A DNA stretch of 64,000 nucleotides from Salegentibacter sp. Hel_I_6 (GCF_000745315.1 NZ_JQNQ01000001.1:3968001-4032000), one strand, 5' to 3'. Positions 50,845-59,969 are shown, numbered from the stretch's first letter. The notes: generated by a model from the sequence alone, not told the origin. Program-made: numbers and translations.

Positions 50845-50913
50845 GATTCAAGAAAAGAGAAAAAAGAGAATAGAGTATAAAAACTTTATTTTCTATTATT
50901 TTTCAACAAAAAT

Positions 50914-50943
50914 ATTAGATCGTGAAGTAAAATTCAGGATGAT
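50914..50943. repeat. Half palindromic repeat, family A (copy 4, decayed)
   Basis: TTAGATCGTGAAG and AATTCAGGATGA match the right arm of the family A copy at 32801 with some changes; no left arm is present. It ends in the ATGATG that would be the outermost in-frame start of hisIE. Confidence 0.5.
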
Positions 50944-50959
50944 GTATAAAAAAATAAAT

Positions 50960-51577
50960 ATGAATATCGATTTTAATAAAAATAACGACGGACTTGTTCC
51001 TGCGATAATTCAGGATGCATCAACTAAGAACGTACTTATGTTGGGGTATATGAACGAGGAAGCATTTTTGAAAACCAATGAAACCAAGAAAGTCACTTTT
51101 TTCAGCAGGACCAAAAACCGTTTGTGGACCAAAGGCGAAAAAAGCGGCAATTACCTTCATTTAGTCAACATTAAAAATGATTGCGATAATGATACCTTGC
51201 TAATTTCGGTTAAACCTGAAGGTCCAACCTGCCACAAAGGAACTGATACCTGCTGGGCAGAGGATAACGAACTTAATTTCGGCTTTCTATCTCAATTGGA
51301 AGGCATCATCGCCAAACGAAAAAGGATGAGCGAGGTAGAGCCTGAGTTACGAGAAGATAAAAACTCCTATGTGGTTTCGCTTTTTGATGCCGGAATGAAT
51401 AAGATTGCTCAAAAAGTAGGTGAGGAGGCTGTTGAAACAGTAATTGAAGCCAAAGATGATAATGAAGAGTTGTTTTTAAACGAAAGCGCCGATTTACTTT
51501 TTCATTACTTGATTCTGCTAAAAGCTAAAGGTTATTCCCTAAAAGATATCGTCGAAGTTCTGGAAAAGAGACATTAA
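50960..51577 (+). CDS. hisIE: Bifunctional PRA-CH cyclohydrolase/PRA-PH pyrophosphatase
   Basis: 205 residues from ATG 50960. HisI (about 1-110) contains MLGYMNEEAFLKT, FFSRTKNRLWTKGEKSGN and the zinc cysteines in NDCDND and GPTCHKGTDTC. HisE (about 120-205) contains YVVSLFDAG, KVGEEAVETVIEAK and ADLLFHYLILL. It does steps 2 and 3 of the pathway. An earlier ATG pair at 50939 lies in the decayed repeat and encodes a stretch not found in the family, so the inner ATG is chosen. Last gene of the his operon. Confidence 0.94.
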   Translation: MNIDFNKNNDGLVPAIIQDASTKNVLMLGYMNEEAFLKTNETKKVTFFSRTKNRLWTKGEKSGNYLHLVNIKNDCDNDTLLISVKPEGPTCHKGTDTCWAEDNELNFGFLSQLEGIIAKRKRMSEVEPELREDKNSYVVSLFDAGMNKIAQKVGEEAVETVIEAKDDNEELFLNESADLLFHYLILLKAKGYSLKDIVEVLEKRH

Positions 51578-51636
51578 GAAGAAACCTAACCAAATATATT
51601 TTGATGGAACTGTTGTTAGTTGGCCAAAATGATTTC

Positions 51637-52092
51637 TTATCTCTTGGAATCATTTATTTCCAACCAGTTTCCGTCAGGGTCGGTGATATAAATTTGTTCT
51701 ACTCCGTCAACGCGATTAGTAACCGCTTGTTTTTCTCCCAGCCAGTTTTCATAAGGTATTTTATTTTTTTCCAAAATCTTTATAAAATTAGGAACAGATG
51801 GGACAGACAAGGAAAGATGGCTGTTTTTGTTAGGTTCAGTAATTTTAGACGCACCTTTAATTAAATGCAGTTGTACAGATCCTAAAGTAAACCAGGTATG
51901 TTTACCATCCTTAAAAGGCTCGGGTATCTTTTCCAACCCAATGATGTTTTCATAGAAATTGGTGCTTTTATCAAGATCAACTACATAGACCGCGATATGA
52001 TCAATAGTGATTTTAGAATTAAGTTCCTGAGCTTTTGTAGAAAGCGTAGTAAATATGAAGAATAAGGGAATTAAAATCAATGATTTTTTCAT
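51637..52092 (-). CDS. Exported VOC/glyoxalase-fold protein
   Basis: 151 residues. Signal peptide 1-22 (MKKSLILIPLFFIFTTLSTKAQ). The rest is one vicinal oxygen chelate domain: IDHIAVYVVDLDKSTNFYENIIGL with metal-ligand His, then VQLHLIKGA and, near the end, IYITDPDGNWLEIND with the Glu ligand. Members act on small molecules with a metal; the substrate is unknown. A signal peptide is less usual in this family. Convergent with the his operon. Confidence 0.82.
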   Translation of the reverse strand: MKKSLILIPLFFIFTTLSTKAQELNSKITIDHIAVYVVDLDKSTNFYENIIGLEKIPEPFKDGKHTWFTLGSVQLHLIKGASKITEPNKNSHLSLSVPSVPNFIKILEKNKIPYENWLGEKQAVTNRVDGVEQIYITDPDGNWLEINDSKR

Positions 52093-52352
52093 ATAGTTTT
52101 GTTGTTTAATGCAGCATCAATATTAATTTTTGCCGTTCGACTGCTATTTTAGCTGAACACTTTAAATTCTCTTTACAAATATACTTTGTGGAATCGACTG
52201 ATAATCCTTCTTGTTCAATTAGGAACACTTTTCACTATTCATTTGATTTCTGTAACCTAACCCTTGTATTTTTTCACTCTAATAACGAAAAATGCAATGG
52301 AAACCGAAAATAGAGCTTCCATTACACAAATAATAGGTTACATTTTATAATT

Positions 52353-52751
52353 CTAAATACTTTCTGCAGCGTAATTTGCAACCGCGTGATCGTTTTCTAC
52401 AGAACTTCCAGAAACTCCTACGGCTCCAATAATTTCACCGGTTTTGTTTTTTAAAGGAACACCCCCAGGAAAAGTTATAAGTCCGCTATTAGAATGTTCT
52501 ATATTAAAAAGTGATTCGCCTGGTTGGGATAATTTTCCGATTTCTCCGGTATTCATATCAAAAAACCGTGCTTTTTTGGCTTTTTTAATTGCAATATCAA
52601 CCGAGCCCAGCCATGCGCCGTCCATTCTGGCGAATGCAGTTAGATTTGCGCCAGAATCTACCACCGCAATATCCATTTTCACATCTAATTCCTTCGATTT
52701 CTTTTCGGCGGCAGCAATTATCTTTTGCGCCTGTTCTAAAGTAACATTCAT
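52353..52751 (-). CDS. GlcG/HbpS family protein
   Basis: 132 residues. The family pattern is clear: LEQAQKIIAAAEKKSKELDVKMDIAVVDSGANLTAFARMDGAW, read in parts over residues 4-46, then PGGVPLKN, EIIGAVGVSGSS and a C-terminal helix. HbpS of Streptomyces binds haem; GlcG is of unknown function in glycolate operons. No such operon is here. It ends in NYAAESI, slightly short. The 260-bp gap upstream of the VOC gene holds no gene that I can see. Confidence 0.85.
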   Translation of the reverse strand: MNVTLEQAQKIIAAAEKKSKELDVKMDIAVVDSGANLTAFARMDGAWLGSVDIAIKKAKKARFFDMNTGEIGKLSQPGESLFNIEHSNSGLITFPGGVPLKNKTGEIIGAVGVSGSSVENDHAVANYAAESI

Positions 52752-52830
52752 AATTTAAGGTTTTTAATTTGTCCTAAATTAAAGAATGAAATACGGAATG
52801 CAATGATTTTAAGATGATTATAACTAAGAC

Positions 52831-53571
52831 CTAATCTTTATTTCTTACGTAAATGAGTTTGAATTTACTATTTTGATTGGTACGTGATTCAATTTCAAAT
52901 TTATCTATAGAATGAATCATTGGGGTGAGTTTTTGAAATCCGAAATTTCGGGAATCAAAATTAGGTTGTTTTTTCTGAAGTAAACTTCCAACGTCACCAA
53001 GAAACGCCCAGCCATCTTCATCGGCAAGATCGGAAATGGTTTGAGAAATAAGCCGAACAACTTTCGGTGTGATTTTATCTACGTTTTTCTTCTTGTTATT
53101 CTTTGCATCTTTTTCTGTTCCCTGGTCGCTATCTTTATCAGAATTCTTTAAAATTTCTATATAAATAAACCTGTCGCAAGCTACAATAAAAGGCTCAGGC
53201 GTTTTCTTTTCACCAATTCCAATAACATTTTTTCCAGCTTCACGCAGTCGTGTTGCCAGCCTGGTGAAATCACTATCACTGGAAACCAGGCAAAATCCAT
53301 CTACTTTATCTGAATATAAAATATCCATCGCATCAATGATCATTGCTGAATCTGTGGCGTTTTTACCCTGGGTATAACCATATTGCTGAATAGGATTTAT
53401 TGCATTTTCCAACAATACATTTTTCCATTTCACAAGGTGAGGTTTGGTCCAGTCACCGTAAATTCTTTTAATTGTTGGATTGCCATATTTAGCAATCTCT
53501 TCCATCATTTCTTTTATATATGCTGATGGAATATTATCGCCATCAATTAGTACCGCCAGGTTGGTGTCCAT
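52831..53571 (-). CDS. NYN-domain nuclease-like protein with OST-HTH/LOTUS domain
   Basis: 246 residues. The N-terminal NYN (PIN-like) domain begins NLAVLIDGDNIPSAY with Asp10 and Asp12, then DSAMIIDAMDILYS and CLVSSDSDFTRLATRLREAG, giving the acidic metal site of LabA-type proteins. The C-terminal LOTUS/OST-HTH domain covers about 170-240 (ISDLADEDGWAFLGDVGSLL, GFQKLTPMI). This pair is thought to bind and possibly cut RNA. Between the domains lies a Lys-rich linker. It is a single gene; no toxin or CRISPR partner is near. Confidence 0.85.
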   Translation of the reverse strand: MDTNLAVLIDGDNIPSAYIKEMMEEIAKYGNPTIKRIYGDWTKPHLVKWKNVLLENAINPIQQYGYTQGKNATDSAMIIDAMDILYSDKVDGFCLVSSDSDFTRLATRLREAGKNVIGIGEKKTPEPFIVACDRFIYIEILKNSDKDSDQGTEKDAKNNKKKNVDKITPKVVRLISQTISDLADEDGWAFLGDVGSLLQKKQPNFDSRNFGFQKLTPMIHSIDKFEIESRTNQNSKFKLIYVRNKD

Positions 53572-53610
53572 AGAATTAATTATTTAAGGTAAAGATACTT
53601 TTTTTGCATA

Positions 53611-53636
53611 AAAAAGACGGCTCACGGCCGCCTTTT
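53611..53636 (-). terminator. Terminator of the baeRF-like gene
   Basis: AAAAGACGGC and GCCGCCTTTT form a hairpin with one mismatch. On the minus strand a T run follows. It separates the baeRF-like gene from the NYN gene. Confidence 0.65.
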
Positions 53637-53661
53637 ACTTTTTTTAGATCAAATATTATAA

Positions 53662-54819
53662 TTATTTAAATCTATAGAGCGCATTCATTTTTGAATTTTT
53701 GTCTGGCATTTGTGCTTCTGGAATTAAGAAAACATTTCCTCCCTGTCTTAACACTTCTTTTGCAGCCCAATTCATCAAAGAGTAATTTCCGTTCTGTTGA
53801 TCGTCCTGGATGGTAACGTTCATATTATCTTCATTATAAGTTCCCCAAATTTCGCTTCGGTTTTCCAGGAATAAAGTGTCTACTTTTCCTTGCTGAACTG
53901 CCGGGAGAATATCGGTTACTGAAGCTCCGGTATTATCAGTATTATTCAACTCATCAAATTTCTTCATTTTTTCAAGCTTTGTTTTTTCCATTACTGGCTC
54001 TAAAATTTGCAAAGCTTTTTCGTGTAAGCCAAACATATCACTATCAGAAGGGTTTCCCGGAACTACTTCTTCATAAAAATTTTGATAGGTGTTTGCTTCC
54101 TTATAAATGGGAAATAAATAATCCTGACAGGCTACCACTAATGGCAACTTTTCCTTTTGCAGGTATTCATTCAAACCTTTATCTACTGCACTGAAAAATC
54201 TTAATATTTCATCCTTTCTTTCTCTATCAGAACCAGCGTGGCCATGCATATTTTTCTGTCCCATGGAAGAAGCTCCACTTTTTTGTTGTAAGGTTTTTTC
54301 CTCATAATCATACCCCACACGATCTTCTAATCTAGAAGGAACCAAATCATCTATCTCTACGCTACCAATGCTAAATTTTGTGGCTTCGTATAATTTCACC
54401 TCTTCAACCTGAAGGCTAAGTATATTAAAGCTTGCATCTCCAGATAAAATAGGCACAATTGGTTTTATATAGAATTCCTCAGCTATATAAGTATGAGCTT
54501 CAAAATTGACCGGAAGTGTATATTTCTCAAAGAAATCTTCTGCGGCAAAAATAGCAAGACCATCGCTTTGGTGTCTCCAAAAAGCCCTGTCATTAATAAG
54601 CTCTTCTATAGGTTTTCCTATTTTTATAAGTACTTCTTCAGAAACCTTCTTATCTTTAAGCTCATTACTTACATCTTTCCAAAGAGATTTTAGGTGAGTT
54701 TTATTCTTTTCTTCTAAAACTTCCTTTCCTGCCCGTTGCGTAGGAATAAATATAGAGACACAAGTTTTATTCTGTACATTCATTAATTTTTCTAAATCCT
54801 TTTCATTTATCAAACTCAT
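53662..54819 (-). CDS. Bacterial eRF1-like protein (baeRF family 7-like)
   Basis: 385 residues, no signal peptide. The N-terminus MSLINEKDLEKLMNVQNKTCVSIFIPTQRAGKE and the central LSLQVEEVKLYEATKFSIGSVEI pattern (read in parts) fit the bacterial archaeo-eukaryotic release factor families, in which domain 2 resembles eRF1 and the ribosomal L7Ae-like domain comes third. A short Gly/His/Ser-rich loop (SGASSMGQKNMHGHAGSD, about 182-199) lies where eRF1 carries its GGQ motif, but GGQ itself is not present. Role unknown; such proteins are proposed to act on ribosomes under stress. A single gene with its own terminator. Confidence 0.65.
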   Translation of the reverse strand: MSLINEKDLEKLMNVQNKTCVSIFIPTQRAGKEVLEEKNKTHLKSLWKDVSNELKDKKVSEEVLIKIGKPIEELINDRAFWRHQSDGLAIFAAEDFFEKYTLPVNFEAHTYIAEEFYIKPIVPILSGDASFNILSLQVEEVKLYEATKFSIGSVEIDDLVPSRLEDRVGYDYEEKTLQQKSGASSMGQKNMHGHAGSDRERKDEILRFFSAVDKGLNEYLQKEKLPLVVACQDYLFPIYKEANTYQNFYEEVVPGNPSDSDMFGLHEKALQILEPVMEKTKLEKMKKFDELNNTDNTGASVTDILPAVQQGKVDTLFLENRSEIWGTYNEDNMNVTIQDDQQNGNYSLMNWAAKEVLRQGGNVFLIPEAQMPDKNSKMNALYRFK

Positions 54820-54923
54820 AATTTTATTTTTTGGTTAATTCACCAATCAAGATAAGTTGATTTTCCTATAATCCAATGGGGTTTAGCAGGGCTTTAACGC
54901 TAAAACTTTCTTAAGGAAATACT

Positions 54924-55802
54924 TTAAATTTCTATATTCGGCTCTACGTGAATAAGTACATCGAAAATTTCAGGAAAGTGGGCGAGGAGTTCATTTTTCA
55001 CATTGTGTGCAATATCGTGCCCTTCTTTAACACTAATTTCAGCATTTACGATAATATGAAGATCTACGTGGTAGATCATTCCGGTTTTACGAACCTTACA
55101 TTTTTCGGTATCTAAAACACCGGGAACATTCATACTAACCTCACGAATATCGGCAATCATATCATCATACATATGCTCGTCCATTACTTCTCCTAAAGCT
55201 GGTCTTAGAATAAGGTAAGCGTTATAAATAATAAATCCCGAGGCAAATAGTGCAGCCCAATCGTCTGCCGTTTCGTAACCTTTTCCCATAAAAAGCGCGA
55301 TAGAAATCCCAATAAAAGCCATTAAGGAAGTGATTGCATCGCTACGATGGTGCCAGGCATCGGCTTTTAGAGAGGTACTATTAGTTTCCTCCCCTTTTTT
55401 TGAGACCTTTCTATAAAAATATTCTTTGATAATAACAATCGCTCCAAGTACAATAAGAGTGTAAGGCTCTGGAACTTTATGCGGAGTTTGTATATGCTGA
55501 ATACTCTCGTATGCAATAACTGTGGCTGAAACCACTAAAAACCCTACTACCGCAAAGGTCATAAGTGGTTCGGCTTTTCCATGACCGTAGGGATGGTTTT
55601 TATCTGGCGGCCGGCTGGAATATTTAAGTCCGAGTAAAACCAGAAACGAAGAAAAAACATCGGTTGTAGACTCAATAGCATCAGCGATTAAAGCATAAGA
55701 ATTTCCAAAAACACCGGTAATAAATTTAGCGATTGCCAATACTGCATTTCCCAGAATACTTAGCCAGGAGGCTTTTATTGCTTCATTGGTATTTTGATCC
55801 AT
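54924..55802 (-). CDS. Cation diffusion facilitator transporter
   Basis: 292 residues. Six membrane helices (about 10-205) carry the two metal-site motifs: DAIESTTD in helix 2 and KADAWHHRSDAITS in helix 5. The conserved NHPYGHGKAEPL loop lies between. The cytoplasmic domain (205-292) has the ferredoxin-like fold with VDLHIIVNAEISVKEGHDIA and ends HVEPNIEI, adding metal His residues. It exports Zn, Fe, Mn or similar divalent ions by proton exchange; HxxxD in helix 5 is consistent with Zn but not decisive. Confidence 0.92.
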   Translation of the reverse strand: MDQNTNEAIKASWLSILGNAVLAIAKFITGVFGNSYALIADAIESTTDVFSSFLVLLGLKYSSRPPDKNHPYGHGKAEPLMTFAVVGFLVVSATVIAYESIQHIQTPHKVPEPYTLIVLGAIVIIKEYFYRKVSKKGEETNSTSLKADAWHHRSDAITSLMAFIGISIALFMGKGYETADDWAALFASGFIIYNAYLILRPALGEVMDEHMYDDMIADIREVSMNVPGVLDTEKCKVRKTGMIYHVDLHIIVNAEISVKEGHDIAHNVKNELLAHFPEIFDVLIHVEPNIEI

Positions 55803-55918
55803 TTGCGAATTCTGGTTTGGCCAACAAATTTAACTGATTATTATAAGTTTAGTAGATAATCAGGGTTTAAATGCTATTATGTATTTATTGAAATTAAAAA
55901 GCAGTTGTAAATAATATA

Positions 55919-56749
55919 CTACCACCAAACCACAAAAAATCTTTCGAAAACATGTCCAGGTTTCTTCATCCAAATTAATGGCGCTTTTTTTCTTTCAAAA
56001 GAAATCTCTATTTGTGTTATTATTTCTGAATGATTGAACCAGGTATCGCCATGTTTAGGTAAAATTGGCCAATCTTGCTTCTTAGGAGCATAAAATTGAA
56101 AATTACGATATGCGATATCTTTAAAATCTTTGAAATGAAGCCAGGTACCTACTATACATTTATTGTTAATATGCGGGAATTGTTGTTCCTGAAGTTGCTT
56201 AGGAACAAATAAGTTTGCTTTAAAACAAGATTTCTGAAGGATTTCCAAAGGAGTTAAACCTAAAGAATCCAGGAGATCTTTAGTTTCGTTATTGAAAAGC
56301 AACGGAAATTGTTTTTCTTTTAATTTTTGAGATTTTTGTAAAAAAGTATCCTTGCGATTGGGACCAATCCAGCGTTGCATTTCTACAGAAAATGATGGAT
56401 CATACACATAAAATTTATAAACCATTTCTATATGAATGGCTTTTTGAGTAATTAAATCTTTCAATAAAAAATCTAATTCCCCCAGGGTGATTTTATTGCG
56501 ACTAATTTGAATATTTTCAGCTAGCAATTTATACCTGGGATTTTGCCTGATTATCCACTCAAAAAAACGTTCTACACGCTTTCCCATTACAAAATTAGTG
56601 GAAAGTGATGGTAGTTCTTCAACTATATTTTTACTTAAAGTACCATCGATTTCAGGCAATTCAAATTGTTGAATTGCCTGGAAAGTGCTTTCCCAAAGGG
56701 CAGGGGTGTTTATAAAACCTTCAAATTGTTTTTCTACGCGTTGCTGCAT
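55919..56749 (-). CDS. DUF1853-like protein, possible PD-(D/E)XK fold
   Basis: 276 residues, soluble. NPRYKLLAENIQI, then LGELDFLL and AIHIEMVYKFYVYD give the strand, Asp, Glu, Lys order seen in DUF1853 and reminiscent of PD-(D/E)XK nucleases (Asp in ELD, Glu and Lys in HIEMVYK). The rest is aromatic and basic. The family has no known role. It is a single gene between the cation transporter and porin genes, convergent with none. Confidence 0.75.
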   Translation of the reverse strand: MQQRVEKQFEGFINTPALWESTFQAIQQFELPEIDGTLSKNIVEELPSLSTNFVMGKRVERFFEWIIRQNPRYKLLAENIQISRNKITLGELDFLLKDLITQKAIHIEMVYKFYVYDPSFSVEMQRWIGPNRKDTFLQKSQKLKEKQFPLLFNNETKDLLDSLGLTPLEILQKSCFKANLFVPKQLQEQQFPHINNKCIVGTWLHFKDFKDIAYRNFQFYAPKKQDWPILPKHGDTWFNHSEIITQIEISFERKKAPLIWMKKPGHVFERFFVVWW

Positions 56750-56812
56750 TTTCTCATTTAAAACCTGAAAATACTGCCTTTTATTTCAAAACAAAAGCTT
56801 TAAGCTTTGATG

Positions 56813-58018
56813 TTAAAAATTAACCTGTGCCTGTAGCCTAAGCAAACTTCCTTCCTGAAAATTGTTTTGAAGCATAAAATCTTCGTAACGGCGGGAGGAA
56901 ATAGTATACATTGCCACTAGCTCGAAAGCTTTAAATGGTCTCCATTCCAAACCTAATTCAAGTTCACTTACTTCATAACTACGTGCATCTCGTTCAAATT
57001 TCTTACCTCCATCATAATAATGGTATCGCATAAAAGGATATAATAATTGATCGCCTATATTTGTTTTATAAGTAAGCGTCGCATACCCCCCGTGTAATGG
57101 CGTTTCTTCAATAGTGTTTGTCTCTTTATTAAATTCAGGACCACGACCAATATTATATTCAGCCTGGATTCCAAAAGGTTGGGGGTATAGCACGAAAGAA
57201 GCTGCCGCTCTTTGGTCTAAGTAATTAAGATCGGGATTTACAGTAACGCCATCGCTTAAATTTCCTGCCGGCATTTGATATTGACCAGTGTATGCCTGGA
57301 TTCCTGGTTCTATAATTTGCTTACCAATCTTAAAAGGATAAGAAGCTCTGGCTACCACGTGTAAATCGTTATTAAGTTCTGGCGCGTTACCGGTTTGCCC
57401 ATTAAAAACTCCTAGCCCAAGTACTCCATAATCTCCAGACCCTTTTAGACCTTCGCGAGTTAGCATTGCAAAACGTTTCCTAATTTCCTGTGGGGCCCAA
57501 TAAAAGAAAACCCCTAATTCCCGTTCATTCTTAATAGAACTATTTAGCCCGTCGTTCCTATCTAGCGGTAATCTATTTTGGCTGGATTGCATATTTTCAA
57601 AACCAAAGGGTACTTTACTTTGCCCAATTCTAAACCGATATTCGCGTTTTTTATCTAAGCTAATATCCATATAGGCATCTCGTAGCTGACCATAATGTTG
57701 ACCTGTACCACTTGCAGAACTGGCGAAATCTGGTTGGATGTAAAAATAAACATAATCACCAATATTTCCTGAAAATTTAAGACGTACCCGGCGTAGTGAA
57801 AATCCGTTTCCTTCTCCCCAACTGCCGTCACATTGATCACAACCTAACTGAGGATTGGTTTCAAATAAACGGTTATATCTCGCCTGTACATAACCACCAA
57901 TAGTAAAACTATCAAACCAATTATCATATTTTTTAGCATAGGGAAGAGTATCGGTTTGCGCAGTTAGACTAAAAGTGAAAAGACCAATAATTAAAAGCAG
58001 AATATTATTTTTCAACAC
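56813..58018 (-). CDS. Phosphate-selective-type porin (OprO/OprP family)
   Basis: 401 residues. Signal peptide 1-20 (ending LTAQ). The barrel shows the family's GGYVQARYNRLFETNP start, FSLRRVRLKFSGNIGDYVYFYIQPDFA (read in parts), RIGQSKVPFGFENMQSS and the final strand EGSLLRLQAQVNF with a terminal Phe, as expected for an outer-membrane barrel. OprO/OprP take up phosphate or polyphosphate; in Bacteroidota the family is broad and the solute is unknown. No pho box seen. Single gene. Confidence 0.87.
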   Translation of the reverse strand: MLKNNILLLIIGLFTFSLTAQTDTLPYAKKYDNWFDSFTIGGYVQARYNRLFETNPQLGCDQCDGSWGEGNGFSLRRVRLKFSGNIGDYVYFYIQPDFASSASGTGQHYGQLRDAYMDISLDKKREYRFRIGQSKVPFGFENMQSSQNRLPLDRNDGLNSSIKNERELGVFFYWAPQEIRKRFAMLTREGLKGSGDYGVLGLGVFNGQTGNAPELNNDLHVVARASYPFKIGKQIIEPGIQAYTGQYQMPAGNLSDGVTVNPDLNYLDQRAAASFVLYPQPFGIQAEYNIGRGPEFNKETNTIEETPLHGGYATLTYKTNIGDQLLYPFMRYHYYDGGKKFERDARSYEVSELELGLEWRPFKAFELVAMYTISSRRYEDFMLQNNFQEGSLLRLQAQVNF

Positions 58019-58125
58019 AAAAGATTTTTACAGGGTTGGTTTCTGAAAATTTTCGTGCAAATTAACGTAGATTTTAAGGAAAAAACATTCCCGCCACCAT
58101 TAATTAAAGATTAGGTAACATTAAG

Positions 58126-58902
58126 TTAATCTTTACTTTCCTCATCGGTACTTAACAAATAACCAAAGGCCTTTAATGACGGTACGTGATTGAAAATTAC
58201 GTTTAAAATTCCCAAAACCGGAATAGCTAAAATCATCCCCATAACCCCCCAAATCATATTCCCTAAAATTATAGCCAGAATTACAAAAAAGGGATGAATA
58301 TCTACTTTATCCCCTACAATGAATGGTTCTAAAACATAACTTTCTATAAATTGAACCACGGTAAAGGTTAGTATTACGCCAATTAAAATACCGGTTTCTC
58401 CCTGGGTGAGATAGCCAAAAATTAAGGCAAGACCCATCCCAATAATATTTCCTATAAATGGAATTAAAGTTAAGAACGAAGCAATTACCGCAATTAAAAT
58501 AAAATTATTCACTCCAGAAATACCCAAACCAATACTGTAAAGTATAGAGAGTATAACAATAAGAATTAGTTTTCCTCTTAAATAAAACTGTGCTACTCGT
58601 GCTGTCTCATTTATAATTCGCTTTACTTCTTGTTTTCTTTCATTGGAGAACAGCTTCAGGATAAAAATTTTAAAACGTTCTCTATAATTCAGAAGGAAGA
58701 AGATATAGATAAAAGTGAGCAAATAATTACTTATAAAGCTGGTAACAGAATTAAGAAAATTGAAAGCTTTTTCACCAGAATTTCCGCTAGAGGTAAGGAG
58801 ACTTTGCATATCATGCTCTTCCTTATACTTATCAAGATCTTCACTACTTAAGGCAGTATGCTCGTAGGCATAATTTTGCAACTGCTCAATTTTAGGTGTC
58901 AT
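58126..58902 (-). pseudogene. AI-2E family transporter, C-terminal part (frameshifted)
   Basis: 258 residues starting MTPKIEQLQNYAYEHTA. It contains the helices and conserved GLALIFGYLTQGETGILIGV, VQFIESYVLEPFIVG and HPFFVILAIILGNMIWGVMGM (read in parts) of AI-2E/YdiK family exporters. The family's first helices are missing from this frame and are found in the overlapping frame upstream. Removing one A from the AAAA run (minus strand, 58909-58912) joins both as WDKETMTPKIEQ. Transport of AI-2 is doubtful for most members; some are Na/H antiporters. Confidence 0.8.
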
Positions 58903-59191
58903 GGTTTCTTTTATCCCAATCGTCTACAAAATTTTTAATTTGAAAAGAAAGTAGAACAAAAACTCCAATAGAAAACAAAAGCAGTAAAAAGGTACTTAAA
59001 AGCGAAGATACAAGCCGGTTGAGCTTGTTTTCCATTAAATTGCCTAACGGAATAAGTAATAACGCAAGGATAATAGCGGTGACCAAAGGGGCTAAAAAGT
59101 CTTTTGCATCACTTAATCCTGTGAAAATAAAATAAGCCCCTACCACAAGTGCTACAAGTGGATAAAGTAGAGTTTTATGCGCTGTATTCAT
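58892..59191 (-). pseudogene. AI-2E family transporter, N-terminal part (frameshifted)
   Basis: 99 residues with three membrane helices (about 7-25, 33-50, 63-85), then NFVDDWDKRNHDT and an early stop. FVDDW is the family's usual lead into the cytoplasmic/periplasmic linker, which continues in the other frame. The two pieces overlap by 11 bp. Alone it cannot form the transporter. Confidence 0.8.
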
Positions 59192-59264
59192 TTAGAAGTT
59201 GGTTAGAAAATGTGAAGGTAGAAAAATAATTAGTTATTCTACCTTCATATACTTGAAACGAAAT

Positions 59265-59729
59265 TTAATTATAGGCGGGAATTTCTTCCATTTCCACCAG
59301 ATGTTTTAAAGATTTCAGCGCCTCATCCCAGCCCTGGTCACAATCTGAATAGAATTGACTGGCCCGGGATTTATTAGGAAAACCGGAGTGCTCCAGTTTT
59401 AGAATACAATATTTAGTTTCACATTGAATTCTAAATTTCAGCTTGAAATTTGCTTTAAAAGGTAAATATTCATTGTCGGCTAAATAGGTATAGTTACTCA
59501 AAGTAAGTTTTACATGGGGTTTAAATTCTGAAATAGTAGCTGATGCAATATAAATGGGTTTATCCAGATTTTCACCCCAGCTCAATGCAAAAACACCATT
59601 TTCATCTGGCACAACAATAGCCTGAGAAGCACCCCACCACTCTTTAATTAGGCTGGGAGTAATTAGCGCGTTAAAGACTTTACTTCCGTTTTCGTTAATG
59701 CGAATTTCCTTATTAATTTTTTGAGACAT
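59265..59729 (-). CDS. SRPBCC (AHSA1/START-like) protein
   Basis: 154 residues: INKEIRINENGSKVFNALITPSLIKEWWG is the family start (read in parts), followed by a strand-rich middle (LTLSNYTYLADN, YCILKLEHSGF) and a C-terminal helix WDEALKSLKHLVE. The fold has a hydrophobic ligand cavity. Members include Hsp90 activator-like and many unknown proteins. No partner gene is near. The start ATG follows an AT-rich 300-bp gap. Confidence 0.85.
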   Translation of the reverse strand: MSQKINKEIRINENGSKVFNALITPSLIKEWWGASQAIVVPDENGVFALSWGENLDKPIYIASATISEFKPHVKLTLSNYTYLADNEYLPFKANFKLKFRIQCETKYCILKLEHSGFPNKSRASQFYSDCDQGWDEALKSLKHLVEMEEIPAYN

Positions 59730-59969
59730 AAACTTAAATTTTAGGTTTAAATAGTTAGAATATAGTTCTAGTTAAAAATGGATATATTATAATTTACCAA
59801 GTTATTTTTTCTTTTATTCATTTAAAATTAAGAAAATTTAACAATATATATTAAATAAAAGTAATTTTTTTATTTTGTTTTATATGGTTATTGTTATACA
59901 TATTAGAGGGACTTCTAAGGAAATATAGATCTACTTTTGAGAAAGAAAACTGCGGCAGGTTAGCTTAAA
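59730..59969. other. AT-rich divergent intergenic region
   Basis: Between the SRPBCC gene and hemN. Very AT-rich, with runs of A and T and no reading frame of note. The FNR-like site and the hemN -7 element follow directly to the right. Confidence 0.4.
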
